Below are positions 53,713-62,383 of a stretch of DNA of 64,000 nucleotides, one piece after another. This DNA comes from an uncultured Akkermansia sp. (GTDB lineage: Bacteria; Verrucomicrobiota; Verrucomicrobiia; Verrucomicrobiales; Akkermansiaceae): the NCBI GenBank assembly GCA_947601655.1, contig CANQGG010000002.1, forward strand, positions 36,667-100,666. Reading direction: 5' to 3'. Position 1 is the first letter of the stretch, and each line of letters begins with the position of its first letter. Under the pieces are notes generated by a model. The model ran no database searches, was not told the origin of the DNA, and saw nothing but the letters and a program-made list of their open reading frames with translations. The translations under genes were made by a program, and so were the position numbers.

Positions 53713-54705
53713 TCAGGAGAGATTCGTACAGAGAGGGCAGGCCTCGACCCGATGAGTGGGAGAGATTTTAACGAAGGGGGGGGGAGTAAGAAGGGAATCA
53801 CCGGTTCGTCCGAGACGCTGGCAGAAGCGGCAGCCGGGCGTGTAGTCACGCGGGGCGGGGATACTGCCGGGGAGAGTGGGAAGGGGAGATTTGCGGGGGG
53901 CGGAATCAGAGAGGATAGCAGCGAGGAGAGCGCGGGTGTAGGCGTGGCAGGGATTGGAGTAAAGTTCCTGCACGGGGGCGGATTCCACGATGCGGCCGGC
54001 ATACATGACACAGACGGTGTCGCACTGCTGGGCAATGACACTAAGGTCGTGGGAAATGAGAAGAGAGGCTGCGCCGGATTCGCGGCGCAGCTCGCGCAGC
54101 AGGGAGAGGATCTGTTGCTGCACGGTAACATCCAGCGCGGTGGTGGGTTCATCTGCGATGATAAGCTCAGGAGAGCAGGCGATGGCGCAGGCAATGACAA
54201 CGCGCTGCCGCATGCCGCCGGAGAGGGCGTGCGGGTAGTCGCGGGCGCAACGCTGTGGGGCCGCAACCTGTACGCGTTCCAAAAGTTCCACGGCCCTGGC
54301 GAGGGCATCCTGCTCGCCGAGACCACGGTGGAGCATGAGGACCTCCGCGATCTGGTCGCCAATGCGTCGGGTGGGATTGAGCGCCTGGGCGGGTTCCTGA
54401 AAAATGACGCCTATCTGGCTGCCGCGGATGGAGCGCAGGCGTTTGACCGGCATGGAAAGAAGATCCTCGCCGTGGAAGAGGGCTTGTCCGTCGAGAATCC
54501 GCCCGCTCGGCTGCGGCAGGAGCCGGACGAGACTCATCGCAACGGCGCTTTTGCCGCAACCGCTCTCGCCGACGATGCCGACGCACTGCCCCGGGAAAAT
54601 ATCGAAGCACACATTCTCCACGACAGGCACGATGTCGTGCCCGGAGACGTAGGCGGAAGAGAGGTTACGCACCTTCAGCAGAGGAGGATCCGGAGAAAAA
54701 ATCAT
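53713..54705 (-). CDS. Peptide ABC transporter ATP-binding protein (OppD-type)
   Basis: A 330-residue ATPase of the oligopeptide/nickel importer group. Walker A GIVGESGCGKSAVAMSL, Q-loop GVIFQEPAQALNP, signature LSGGMRQRV, Walker B ELIIADEPTTALD and H-loop LLISHDLSV are intact. The C-terminal extension carries the OppD-type CRFCQRLGR...ACPLC cysteine cluster. It is the last gene of the operon and overlaps the substrate-binding-protein gene as ATGA. Only one ATPase is encoded here, whereas Opp/Yej systems usually have two (OppD and OppF, or a fused YejF), so it either works as a homodimer or shares a partner encoded elsewhere. Confidence 0.93.
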   Translation of the reverse strand: MIFSPDPPLLKVRNLSSAYVSGHDIVPVVENVCFDIFPGQCVGIVGESGCGKSAVAMSLVRLLPQPSGRILDGQALFHGEDLLSMPVKRLRSIRGSQIGVIFQEPAQALNPTRRIGDQIAEVLMLHRGLGEQDALARAVELLERVQVAAPQRCARDYPHALSGGMRQRVVIACAIACSPELIIADEPTTALDVTVQQQILSLLRELRRESGAASLLISHDLSVIAQQCDTVCVMYAGRIVESAPVQELYSNPCHAYTRALLAAILSDSAPRKSPLPTLPGSIPAPRDYTPGCRFCQRLGRTGDSLLTPPPFVKISPTHRVEACPLCTNLS

Positions 54706-56909
54706 GGCGTGGCGGTGCGATGGGTAGGTAAAGGGATGTCAAGTTCCTGCTCAGGGAAGCATTCTCGGCGGGCGCGTGCGCGCAGGGTGTTGCGTTTGAT
54801 GCGCGGGTCGATCCAGTACAGGTGGCTATCCAGCGGGTCAAAGTAAAGGGGCGGACAGAAGAAAGTATCCTTCGTTTTTGGCCAGCGCAGCCAGCGCCAT
54901 TGAGCGAAGCGCCAGAAGCCGCTGGACCAGCCGGGAACCCAGGAGGCAGTGTCGGCGATGCATCGTTGCACGGCGTGTTGGGCCGCGATGGCTTGCTCGG
55001 TAGTTGTGGCGGATTGGGCCGCAAGGATCGCGCGATCCAGCTCCGGGGAGGCAGTGGCGGTGATGTTGTTTGTACCGCGTAAAGGAGCGCCGTGGGCGTC
55101 AAAGGCGTAGCGAGAGAGGAAGAACTGAGAGGCATCCGGGACGGGTGGGGAAAAGCCCCAGGAGAAGAGGCAGGCTGTATATTGCTTATTTTTTACACGA
55201 ATGTAGAAAACGGTGTCATCCATCTGATCGAGGGTGAGATCCAGCCCGCAGCGAGCGGCATCTTCGCGCAGGATGCTCATGGCGGCGGCGTAGGAGGGAT
55301 CCACGCGCGAACTTACGATGATTTGCAGGCGCGTTCCATCCGGTTTGTGCAGAATGCCGTCCGGTCCTTCCTCGGTGAAGCCGGCGGCGGCGAAAAATGC
55401 GCGGGCCTTTTGCGGATCGTATGGGTGGGCGCGTATGGAAGTGTCGGAAAAGGCGCCGAAACCGGCGAAATACGTGCCGCCGCGTTTGAAATCGCCGCGG
55501 AAGAGGGTGTTGATCACGGCTTGCACATTCAGGGCGTGGTGAAAGCCGAGGCGAGTGTTGATGTCGTCGAAAGGAGCGGCGGAACAGTTGAGATGGAAGC
55601 CGAAGCAATTGCGAGGCCATTCGTTCTCGAAGCGCACGCGTTGGATGTAGCCGAGGTGGACTGGGGGAATCTCGAGTCCCTCGTACCAGAAATCAGCATC
55701 GCGGGCAGAGATGGCATCCAACTCGCCGATGCGGAAGAGCTCGCGTTGTTTGGAGAGTTCGGCGATGAATGAGTAGCGAATGTGGTCCACATTGCAGGAG
55801 TAGCGGGTGTATCGACGTTTGGCGGCCCACCAGTTTTTCACACGCGAGAGGGTAAGACTGCTGCCCATGGCGAGCAAATCCGGATTAACGGCGTAGCCAC
55901 CCGTAGTGGGGACGGGACGCCATTGGTACCGAGTTACAAAGTCCGGTCCGAATTCAGCGAAAAAGCGCGTGCAGGCGGAGGGAATGCTGCCGGCGTAGAA
56001 CGGTGCGTACGGCTTCGGCGAGGGCAGGGTGATGGCGAGTATGTGGTCGCTGTACACGGCAATGCGGGAGATGCTGCCCATGTAATAATCGGCGTAGAAG
56101 GGCTCTGCGCTGTATGCCGAAGTGCGCAGGAAAAGCGAGGAAATAAAGTCGCGCGTGGTGAGGGGGTCGCCGTTGGAAAAGCGGGCAGCGGGATCGATAT
56201 GGAAATAAATCGTCCTGCCACCGGGAGAGACTGCCCAGCGGTCTGCGGTGCCCGGGATAAGCGCGCCGGTGCTCGGATGAATGCGGACAAGGGGGAGCTC
56301 GATGTCGTCGTAGAGGTAGCGACGGGTGGAATTGTTGCTGTTGGGGCCGAATACGCGCAGCGTATTTGGGAAAGAGCGCGGCAGTGCGAGGCGGAGTACG
56401 CCGCCTTTGATGGCTCCCGGGTCGCCGAGTTCCGGTTGATCGGCGCCGGATTGCCACTCGAGGTCCGGCGGGAGTTCGTTTTCAGTGAGAAAAACGAGGT
56501 AATCGCCCATGGAGCGGCGAGATTGCAGGCGGTCGAGTTCCTCACGCAGGAAAAGAAGGCGGGTTGTTTGCCGGGCGTCGGGGGAGGCGTCGCCGATGGC
56601 TCCTTCCTCGTTGGAGAGCTCTTCTTCCAGTTGCTCGATACGTCGTTTGATAAACTCGCGCACACGCTCATTCCAGCGGTCGGGAAAACCGAGAAAGCCG
56701 GGAGGCATGCGCCAGGCGCGTGCGTAGGCCGGCACGGCGTGGGCGGATGCGTCAAATGCGGGGGGAAGTTCGCTGTTCGCCGGCGGTTGCCAGTGCGCCC
56801 CGTCGGAGGAAAGGTCGCCGTCTCCGCACTGAGAAAGCAGCAGAGCCCATGCGGCGGCTATGAGCAGTCGCACGGGCAGGGCGCACAAATCTTTGAGGCG
56901 GCGAATCAT
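54702..56909 (-). CDS. Extracellular peptide-binding lipoprotein (YejA/OppA-type)
   Basis: A 735-residue solute-binding protein of ABC family 5. Lipoprotein signal with lipobox LLSQCGDG (Cys near residue 26), a helical N-terminal segment with coiled-coil character (KRRIEQLEEELSNEEGAIGD, about 90-140), then the SBP_bac_5 fold: LYDDIELPLVR, LIPGTADRWAVSPGGRTIYF, FSNGDPLTTRDF, and LGFHHALNVQAVINTLFRGD. It is longer than OppA (about 540) and closest in layout to YejA, which binds antimicrobial peptides or muropeptides. The start at 56909 (MIRRLKDLCAL) is fixed by the lipoprotein signal; the 130 upstream open codons lie in the permease gene. Overlaps neighbours on both sides by four bases. Confidence 0.9.
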   Translation of the reverse strand: MIRRLKDLCALPVRLLIAAAWALLLSQCGDGDLSSDGAHWQPPANSELPPAFDASAHAVPAYARAWRMPPGFLGFPDRWNERVREFIKRRIEQLEEELSNEEGAIGDASPDARQTTRLLFLREELDRLQSRRSMGDYLVFLTENELPPDLEWQSGADQPELGDPGAIKGGVLRLALPRSFPNTLRVFGPNSNNSTRRYLYDDIELPLVRIHPSTGALIPGTADRWAVSPGGRTIYFHIDPAARFSNGDPLTTRDFISSLFLRTSAYSAEPFYADYYMGSISRIAVYSDHILAITLPSPKPYAPFYAGSIPSACTRFFAEFGPDFVTRYQWRPVPTTGGYAVNPDLLAMGSSLTLSRVKNWWAAKRRYTRYSCNVDHIRYSFIAELSKQRELFRIGELDAISARDADFWYEGLEIPPVHLGYIQRVRFENEWPRNCFGFHLNCSAAPFDDINTRLGFHHALNVQAVINTLFRGDFKRGGTYFAGFGAFSDTSIRAHPYDPQKARAFFAAAGFTEEGPDGILHKPDGTRLQIIVSSRVDPSYAAAMSILREDAARCGLDLTLDQMDDTVFYIRVKNKQYTACLFSWGFSPPVPDASQFFLSRYAFDAHGAPLRGTNNITATASPELDRAILAAQSATTTEQAIAAQHAVQRCIADTASWVPGWSSGFWRFAQWRWLRWPKTKDTFFCPPLYFDPLDSHLYWIDPRIKRNTLRARARRECFPEQELDIPLPTHRTATP

Positions 56910-58501
56910 TCGAAATGGTCGTGACGGCGGGGAGAAGTAGCTTCCCGCACGCCTTCCCCGATGAAGGTGATGAGCAGGAGGATGAGCACCAGCGCGCCCA
57001 CGGCAGAGGACGCTACCCAGGGCGAGGAGAGCTTGGAGAGGCCATCGTTCAGCAGGCGTCCCCAGGCGGCGTAATGATCCGGAAGCCCAAATCCCAGATA
57101 ATCCAGCGAGGTAAGCGAAAGTATCACCGTGGCTGTGCTGAAAGGAAGCAGGGTGATGATGATGGGCGTGAGATTCGGCAGGATGTGCCGGCGCATAATG
57201 TGCAGCGGACCGGCCCCCATCGCTTGCGCAGCTGCCACGTAGTCGCGCTTTTTTTCCTTCATCGTGGCAGTGCGAATCAGATAGGTCATAGGCATCCATC
57301 CGAGCAGGGCCATGAGTGAAAGCGTGACGAACATGCCGTGCAGCGTGGGAGGAAGCAGGTCGGTGAGGACCATCACGAGGAAAAGGAAGGGGAGTTGAGA
57401 GAGGATCTCGATGCCGCGCTGTGCAATGAGGTCAAAGATTCCTCCCAGGTAGCCCATCAGCATGCCGAAGAGAAGCCCGATGCCGTAAACGAGAGGCAAA
57501 TAGAAGAGAGCAGCCTGGATGTTTACCTGCAGCCCGCCGAAGAGGTAGGCAAGAATATCCGTCCCGCGGCTGTCCGTGCCCAGCAGGTGCCCCCCGGTGA
57601 GTGGCGGGGCAGGGTGGTAGTGAAGCAGGAAATGTTCATTGCTGCTCAGATCAAGAAATTTTTTCAACTCGCCCTCGCCGCTGAATTTTTCTGTGATGAG
57701 TTTGCCGTTTTTCCAGTTGGCGCTGTAGACCTCCCGCCGGTCAGGACTCCACCCCTGCACGTGACCATCCGGCACGCCGCGGCGGTAGCGGATGCGCAGG
57801 TGGATATTGCCATCGGGGTAAAGACGGCAGGCCTGTCCATCAAAGGGAGAGCTGCCGTCTGCCGCGTAGAGTTTGCCGTCCTTCACCGGCAGACTCTCCG
57901 TGGGGAAGGGCGCCGGATCCGCCGTAGGCGCCCAGGGAACAAGGGGCATGATCACCATGCGAGGTCCTCCGGGGAAACCCAACGAGCGTTGCAGTTCGCG
58001 GTAATCCGGCTCGGTCAGGGCGGTGTTGCCGGTGAGCCCGAAGAGCGCGCCCGGGAGAATATTGCGCCGGAATGCCGGGAAGTACAGGGAACCATCCTCC
58101 GCCACCACGACAAGGGCGCGCTTGCCCACAATCAACTGGTCTGCCGCAGCCAGGGTGAACAAACCGAGCAGCAGGAGCAGGGCGTAGTACCCGCGCTTAT
58201 GGGCCCGAAAACGCTCGAGACTGCGCTGCGCCTGAGGCGGGAGACTCAAGCTGTCCGCGCGGCGGCAGAGCAGGTACACCCCGCTGAGAGCCACGAGAAG
58301 AGCCACGGCCCAGCCGAACCACTGCACACGGCCGTCCGCCGCAAGTTGGGGGGCAAAATCTGCGGGGCAGGAGAGGAACGCGAGGCGTCTGGCGGCGGAA
58401 AATGGCCAGGAGAGCGTGGGGATCAGCCAGCCGTGCAGCTCCGCCGCGCCACTGAGTATAGCGGCGAGAATAAGCAGCAGAGCGATGGCGTTTTTCTTCA
58501 T
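56906..58501 (-). CDS. Peptide ABC transporter permease (YejE/OppC-type)
   Basis: A 531-residue permease. The C-terminal half is a standard binding-protein-dependent permease domain with the EAA loop (DYVAAAQAMGAGPLHIMRRH) and LTSLDYLGFGLP. The N-terminal half is enlarged: two extra membrane segments (residues about 5-25 and 65-80 and a third near 110) and a long periplasmic loop with MORN-like repeats (GNIHLRIRYRRGVPDGHVQG). The extended N-terminus is typical of YejE-like proteins. The start is adjacent to the oppB-type stop (58502), and the stop overlaps the binding-protein ATG by four bases. Confidence 0.9.
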   Translation of the reverse strand: MKKNAIALLLILAAILSGAAELHGWLIPTLSWPFSAARRLAFLSCPADFAPQLAADGRVQWFGWAVALLVALSGVYLLCRRADSLSLPPQAQRSLERFRAHKRGYYALLLLLGLFTLAAADQLIVGKRALVVVAEDGSLYFPAFRRNILPGALFGLTGNTALTEPDYRELQRSLGFPGGPRMVIMPLVPWAPTADPAPFPTESLPVKDGKLYAADGSSPFDGQACRLYPDGNIHLRIRYRRGVPDGHVQGWSPDRREVYSANWKNGKLITEKFSGEGELKKFLDLSSNEHFLLHYHPAPPLTGGHLLGTDSRGTDILAYLFGGLQVNIQAALFYLPLVYGIGLLFGMLMGYLGGIFDLIAQRGIEILSQLPFLFLVMVLTDLLPPTLHGMFVTLSLMALLGWMPMTYLIRTATMKEKKRDYVAAAQAMGAGPLHIMRRHILPNLTPIIITLLPFSTATVILSLTSLDYLGFGLPDHYAAWGRLLNDGLSKLSSPWVASSAVGALVLILLLITFIGEGVREATSPRRHDHFE

Positions 58502-59815
58502 TTAACGAAAGGTGATGCGCGGGTCGAGGCAGGCGACGAGGATATCTGAAAGCAGGTTGCCGATGACGATGACGATGGAACTCACCAGCAGTGTGCCCAT
58601 GATGAGAGAGTAGTCCTTATCCATGAGCGCCTGGTAGCTGAGCATGCCGAAACCGCGAATGTCAAACACGCGCTCGATGAGAATGGACCCGCCCACCACC
58701 GAGCAGATGACCCCGCCGAGACCGGAGGCGATAGGTATGAGAGAATTGCGTACAGCGTGGCGCCACACTGCGCGGCGATAGCTCAGTCCCTTCGCCACGG
58801 CGGTGCGCATGTAGTCGGCGCTGAGATTTTCCAGCATGCTGTTTTTCATCATCATCGTCGTCATCGCGAGCGCCCCCACCACGTAGCAGGTGAGAGGCAA
58901 GGCGGTGTGCTCCGCGATATCCGTGACCTTTTCCCAGGCCGAAAGGGTTTCGAAGTCCGTCCCGGTGAGTCCGTAAAGGGGGAAATATTCCAGGCGGGCG
59001 CCGAGGTAGATGAGAAGAATAGCCCCCAGGGCAAAGCCCGGTACAGCATAGCCGATAAAGATCAGCAGACTCGTGGCTCCATCCAGTACGCTGCCGTGGT
59101 GCAGCGCCTTGAAAATGCCCAGCGGGATGCTCAGCATGTACGCCACCAGCGCGCCCAGAATCCCGAAATAAAGCGATACAGGCAGACGCTGCAGAATCAT
59201 CCCCATCACCGGCTCATTGTACTTGTAGGAGCGACCGAGATTCCCCTGTAGCAGACCGTTGTACGCCTCGCGATAGAGAATGGCGCGGGGGGAAGGAGGA
59301 TTGCCTCCCGGCGGAGCGGGGGCAGAGCGTCCCCGCGTTTTGCGAAGACGCTCCGCGCGCTCTGCGCCGGTTTCGATGCGCAGGTTCCACGCTTCTTTCC
59401 GGAACCACGGAGGGGTGATGAACAGCGGGGAACCATCGGCCCGCAGACGCACCTCCAGCAGTCGCGGAGAACCGTCCGCGGCAGCAGCAGTGATAGTGGC
59501 GATGCCGTTGCCGTTGAACTCGGCGCGGTATGTTTCCACGCGACTGCGTCGGATGCCAAGCCATTGCAGGTAAGCTTTCCAGAGCGGTTCGTTGAGGTTG
59601 AAGAGATCTTCCAGCTTTTCGCGCTCACGCTCGCTCACAGAATCAGTAGCGATACCGGTCGATTTCTCGCCGCTCAGCGCACTGATTGCCCTCTCCTGCA
59701 ATATACGGTCCACCGGACCGCCCGGTACGAGACGCGTGAGGCAGAACACCAGAAGCGTGACCCCCAGAAGCGTGAGTGGCGCTAACAGAAGCCTCCTGAT
59801 GATATATCCCCGCAC
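58502..59815 (-). CDS. Peptide ABC transporter permease (YejB/OppB-type)
   Basis: A 437-residue permease. The N-terminal helix (YIIRRLLLAPLTLLGVTLLVFCL) and RLVPGGPVDRIL are followed by a periplasmic insert of about 120 residues and the permease core with the EAA loop (YMRTAVAKGLSYRRAVWRHA) and VVGGSILIERVFDIRGFG. This matches YejB/OppB. The first gene of the operon. The start is placed at the GTG at 59815 because the -10 box TAGAAT covers the in-frame ATG at 59824; the GTG is seven bases downstream of it, the same spacing seen at other loci here. Confidence 0.88.
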   Translation of the reverse strand: MRGYIIRRLLLAPLTLLGVTLLVFCLTRLVPGGPVDRILQERAISALSGEKSTGIATDSVSEREREKLEDLFNLNEPLWKAYLQWLGIRRSRVETYRAEFNGNGIATITAAAADGSPRLLEVRLRADGSPLFITPPWFRKEAWNLRIETGAERAERLRKTRGRSAPAPPGGNPPSPRAILYREAYNGLLQGNLGRSYKYNEPVMGMILQRLPVSLYFGILGALVAYMLSIPLGIFKALHHGSVLDGATSLLIFIGYAVPGFALGAILLIYLGARLEYFPLYGLTGTDFETLSAWEKVTDIAEHTALPLTCYVVGALAMTTMMMKNSMLENLSADYMRTAVAKGLSYRRAVWRHAVRNSLIPIASGLGGVICSVVGGSILIERVFDIRGFGMLSYQALMDKDYSLIMGTLLVSSIVIVIGNLLSDILVACLDPRITFR

Positions 59816-59822
59816 GCTCCTC

Positions 59823-59850
59823 ATTCTATCAAATATGACTCTTCATACAA
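59823..59850 (-). promoter_or_regulatory. sigma-70 promoter of the peptide ABC operon
   Basis: On the minus strand: -35 TTGTAT (59850-59845), a 16-bp spacer and -10 TAGAAT (59828-59823). The -10 overlaps the ATG at 59824. Confidence 0.65.
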
Positions 59851-59861
59851 GCGGATTTTTT

Positions 59862-60974
59862 TCAGTCAATATTGTGCAGAATTCGGAGTTCTTCGCCCCT
59901 GTTGTCAAGAGGGAGATCCGCCGTCTCAGCAGAGTCTGAATCTGCATGGCAATCCGCCGGAATACAGTCGAAGAAGCGTCTTGCGGTAGAGGAGGAGACG
60001 TGGCGCAGGTTGAGGTAGCGCGTGCGCAGCAGACTGCAATCCCTGTGCCCCATCTCTTCCTGCAACTGCGGAAGATTGTGGAAGCGTTTCAGGTGAAGCG
60101 AGGCGAAGGTGTGACGCGCGGCATCCCTCTGCCAGTTGGTGAGCCCGGCGCGAGCGCGCAGGCGTTTCCAGAGGCGCACCCAGTTGCGCGGCGCGATGAG
60201 GAGGGAGGAGGGGTTTGCGTGCTTCAGAAGCTGTTTTGCCTTCCCGCGGAGCGGCACGGCGCGTGGTCCGCCCGTTTTGCTGGCTCTGCCGTCCACGTAC
60301 ACCACCTTCTCGCTCTTGTCGATATCTCCCCATTTGAGACGGCGCACCTCCCCCGGGCGTATGCCGCACCATAGCAGGAGAAGCATGCAGGGGCGCATTT
60401 CATGCATATCCTCCCTGTTGCACTCGTGCATCAGGGCGCGGATTTGCTTGCCGGAGAGCGGCACGATGCGCTCTTCGTACACCGGCGGTGTTTCGAGGAA
60501 ATCCACGGGGTTGGAGGAGCACCAGCCGCGGCGGATGCCGTAGGTGAATATGCTGTGTAGCACCGCCTTAGCCTTGCGGAAGACATGCGGACTGCTGTTA
60601 AAATGCGAGCGTAGCAGGGTCAGGCATTGATCGGGCGTAATGGCGCGAAGCAGGCAGCTGTTCAAGGTTCCGAGCTTCAGCATTCGAGTGGTGTACGAGC
60701 GCAGGTCAGCCAGTGTGCTCATTCGTCGTCCCTGCCTCGCCACTAAACTCTCTCTCACTGCTGTCTCAAAGGGGACACTGCGATCCAAATCGGCCACGCC
60801 GGAGACTCCGGTGCGTACGACGCGACGGAAGGCATCGATAATGCTTTTCTTATCCGCGTGGGTGACAGCTGCTTCCTCGGTGAATTCGATGAAGAGCCGC
60901 ATAATATCCAATGGACTGACGGCGAGTTGCCCGAGCAGTTCAGTGTGATGTTGGATTGTATGATTATTAAGCAT
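59862..60974 (-). CDS. Tyrosine recombinase / integrase-family protein
   Basis: A 370-residue tyrosine recombinase. The N-terminal part (about 50-160) is an arm/core-binding SAM-like domain. The catalytic domain has WCGIRPGEVRRLKWGDI (first Arg), ASKTGGPRAVPL (Lys), RDAARHTFASLHL (second Arg, with Asp replacing the first His of HxxR), EEMGHRD (His) and TRYLNLR (Tyr nucleophile). It appears active. It is not flanked by phage genes, att-like repeats or a tRNA, so it may be a solitary XerC/D-like or domesticated integrase. The ATG is preceded by TAGGAG at six bases, which is either a good Shine-Dalgarno or, given TTGCCA 17 bp further upstream, a weak -10. Confidence 0.88.
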   Translation of the reverse strand: MLNNHTIQHHTELLGQLAVSPLDIMRLFIEFTEEAAVTHADKKSIIDAFRRVVRTGVSGVADLDRSVPFETAVRESLVARQGRRMSTLADLRSYTTRMLKLGTLNSCLLRAITPDQCLTLLRSHFNSSPHVFRKAKAVLHSIFTYGIRRGWCSSNPVDFLETPPVYEERIVPLSGKQIRALMHECNREDMHEMRPCMLLLLWCGIRPGEVRRLKWGDIDKSEKVVYVDGRASKTGGPRAVPLRGKAKQLLKHANPSSLLIAPRNWVRLWKRLRARAGLTNWQRDAARHTFASLHLKRFHNLPQLQEEMGHRDCSLLRTRYLNLRHVSSSTARRFFDCIPADCHADSDSAETADLPLDNRGEELRILHNID

Positions 60975-61178
60975 CCAATGCTCCTACCACAAGGGACTTG
61001 CTTTGGCAAGCACAGGGCAGGTGCGTCAGAAGGTGTGATTGCCTTTTTGTTTGCAACGCATGATTTATTGAGTTTGTGCTCATTTCGTCAATGCTCCGCG
61101 AGCGGCAATCCCGCGTGAGAACGGAGGGAAGATGACGTTTCAATAGCGTGTGCCGGGCCGTCCGATTTATTTCCGTTT

Positions 61179-61904
61179 TTAGTCCAGACGCCTGGCCTCA
61201 AGGCGAGCGGCGCGGAGTCGTTCGCGCTCGTCGAAGGCCAGCCGCCCGAGCCTTGAAGAAGGATCGAGATCGCGGGCGAATTCGACGGCGTCAATGATGC
61301 GCCGGAAGAGTTGCTCCGTATCAGGAGTGTGAGCGCCCCGGTAGGAATCAGCGTAAAATTGCATGAGAGCGGGGTAGAGGCAGCGCAGGGCAATGAATTG
61401 ACGCTGCTGCGTGGGAAGATGATCCTGCCTTGCCAGTTCTTCCAGCTTTGAGAGGGAGCTGAGGCGTTGACCCGCCGGGGCAGAAGAGCAGCGCGCGAGG
61501 GTGGCGTGGCAGAACAGCAGGGAAGCGAGCCGTCGCTGTTGAGCTTGTGCGTCGCGGTCCGGGGCGGAGGCTGCTTCTTCGGCGACTCGCAGGGTTTCCC
61601 GGGAAAGTTTGCTGAGGGGGATGGCTGCGTAGGCCCCTTTTTCATCGTTCAGCACGAGGCAGGGCAGGGATCGCACACCCGCATCAATCGCTTCGCTCAG
61701 CAGCAGAATGGCCTCCCGCGTTTCGGCGCGCGTCGGCAGCTCCTGAGCGATGAGTCGCGCATCCTTCGGCAGCAGATTCTGCACGACCTGCTGCGCGCCG
61801 TCGGGATCCGTCCCCGGGGCATAAAAAAGCTTCCAGACATCCGCACCGGCGGAGTCGCCGAATGCCGCAACCGCTGCGAGCAGGAAGCAGAGAGGGAGCT
61901 TCAT
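61179..61904 (-). CDS. Secreted protein of unknown function
   Basis: A 241-residue protein with a signal peptide (MKLPLCFLLAAVAAFGDSAGA). The segment EAIDAGVRSLPCLVLNDEKGAYA resembles the cis-Pro part of a thioredoxin fold, though the CxxC pair is absent. The rest is Ala/Arg/Leu-rich and probably helical. I do not recognise it. The start overlaps the stop of the jag-like gene by four bases (ATGA), so they are co-transcribed. Confidence 0.65.
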   Translation of the reverse strand: MKLPLCFLLAAVAAFGDSAGADVWKLFYAPGTDPDGAQQVVQNLLPKDARLIAQELPTRAETREAILLLSEAIDAGVRSLPCLVLNDEKGAYAAIPLSKLSRETLRVAEEAASAPDRDAQAQQRRLASLLFCHATLARCSSAPAGQRLSSLSKLEELARQDHLPTQQRQFIALRCLYPALMQFYADSYRGAHTPDTEQLFRRIIDAVEFARDLDPSSRLGRLAFDERERLRAARLEARRLD

Positions 61905-62368
61905 TCAGAGGGCGAGATGACGACGCGTTTGAAGCGTGAATTCACCTCCTCGGATTGAGTCCTCACGCCGGGCATTTCTGCGAGGGCAGAGTGCACGAGG
62001 CGGCGGTGGTACGCATTCATCGGGGGGAGGGCGATGGGGTGACCGGAGGCAACCACACGCTTGGCCTTTTCGATGGCAGAGTGCACGAGGCGATCTTCCG
62101 CCTTGGCGCGGTAGCCATCGCAGTCCACGCGCACGCGTGGCGCGGTTTCGCAGGAGGTGACGAGGAGGCGGTTGACGAGGTATTGCAGGTCATCGAGCCG
62201 CGATCCTCCATCGCCGATGATGAAGCGGCAATCCGGTCCGGAGATGGCGAGTGAAATTTCCTCCGGAGAGCTGGAGACAATTTCGACCGTTTCTTCGAAG
62301 CCGAGCGAATGCAGGATATCGGCGGTGATTTTGGATGCTTGTTGCGCGTATTGATCCGTTGTTTCCAT
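61901..62368 (-). CDS. KH/R3H RNA-binding protein (Jag/KhpB-like)
   Basis: A 155-residue protein with an N-terminal KH-like domain (LAISGPDCRFIIGDGGSRLD, where Gly-Asp-Gly-Gly replaces the usual GxxG) and a C-terminal R3H domain (RVVASGHPIALPPMNAYHRR, with LVHSAL). This is the Jag/KhpB arrangement, lacking the Jag-N part. Jag/KhpB proteins bind RNA and affect cell division or envelope synthesis. In many genomes jag sits beside yidC and rnpA; that is not the case here. It lies between the Bax-inhibitor-1 gene and a secreted protein. Confidence 0.88.
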   Translation of the reverse strand: METTDQYAQQASKITADILHSLGFEETVEIVSSSPEEISLAISGPDCRFIIGDGGSRLDDLQYLVNRLLVTSCETAPRVRVDCDGYRAKAEDRLVHSAIEKAKRVVASGHPIALPPMNAYHRRLVHSALAEMPGVRTQSEEVNSRFKRVVISPSE

Positions 62369-62383
62369 GGTGAAAAGAGGGGG

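Noticed and set aside
54702..57299. 130-codon N-terminal extension of the peptide-binding lipoprotein
   Set aside because: It lies inside the YejE-like gene, is His/Pro-rich without any domain, and the lipoprotein signal starts at 56909.
60981..61009. TTGCCA-17-TAGGAG as a leaderless promoter for the recombinase
   Set aside because: TAGGAG is a poor -10 and an equally good Shine-Dalgarno at proper spacing, so it was not counted among the leaderless candidates.
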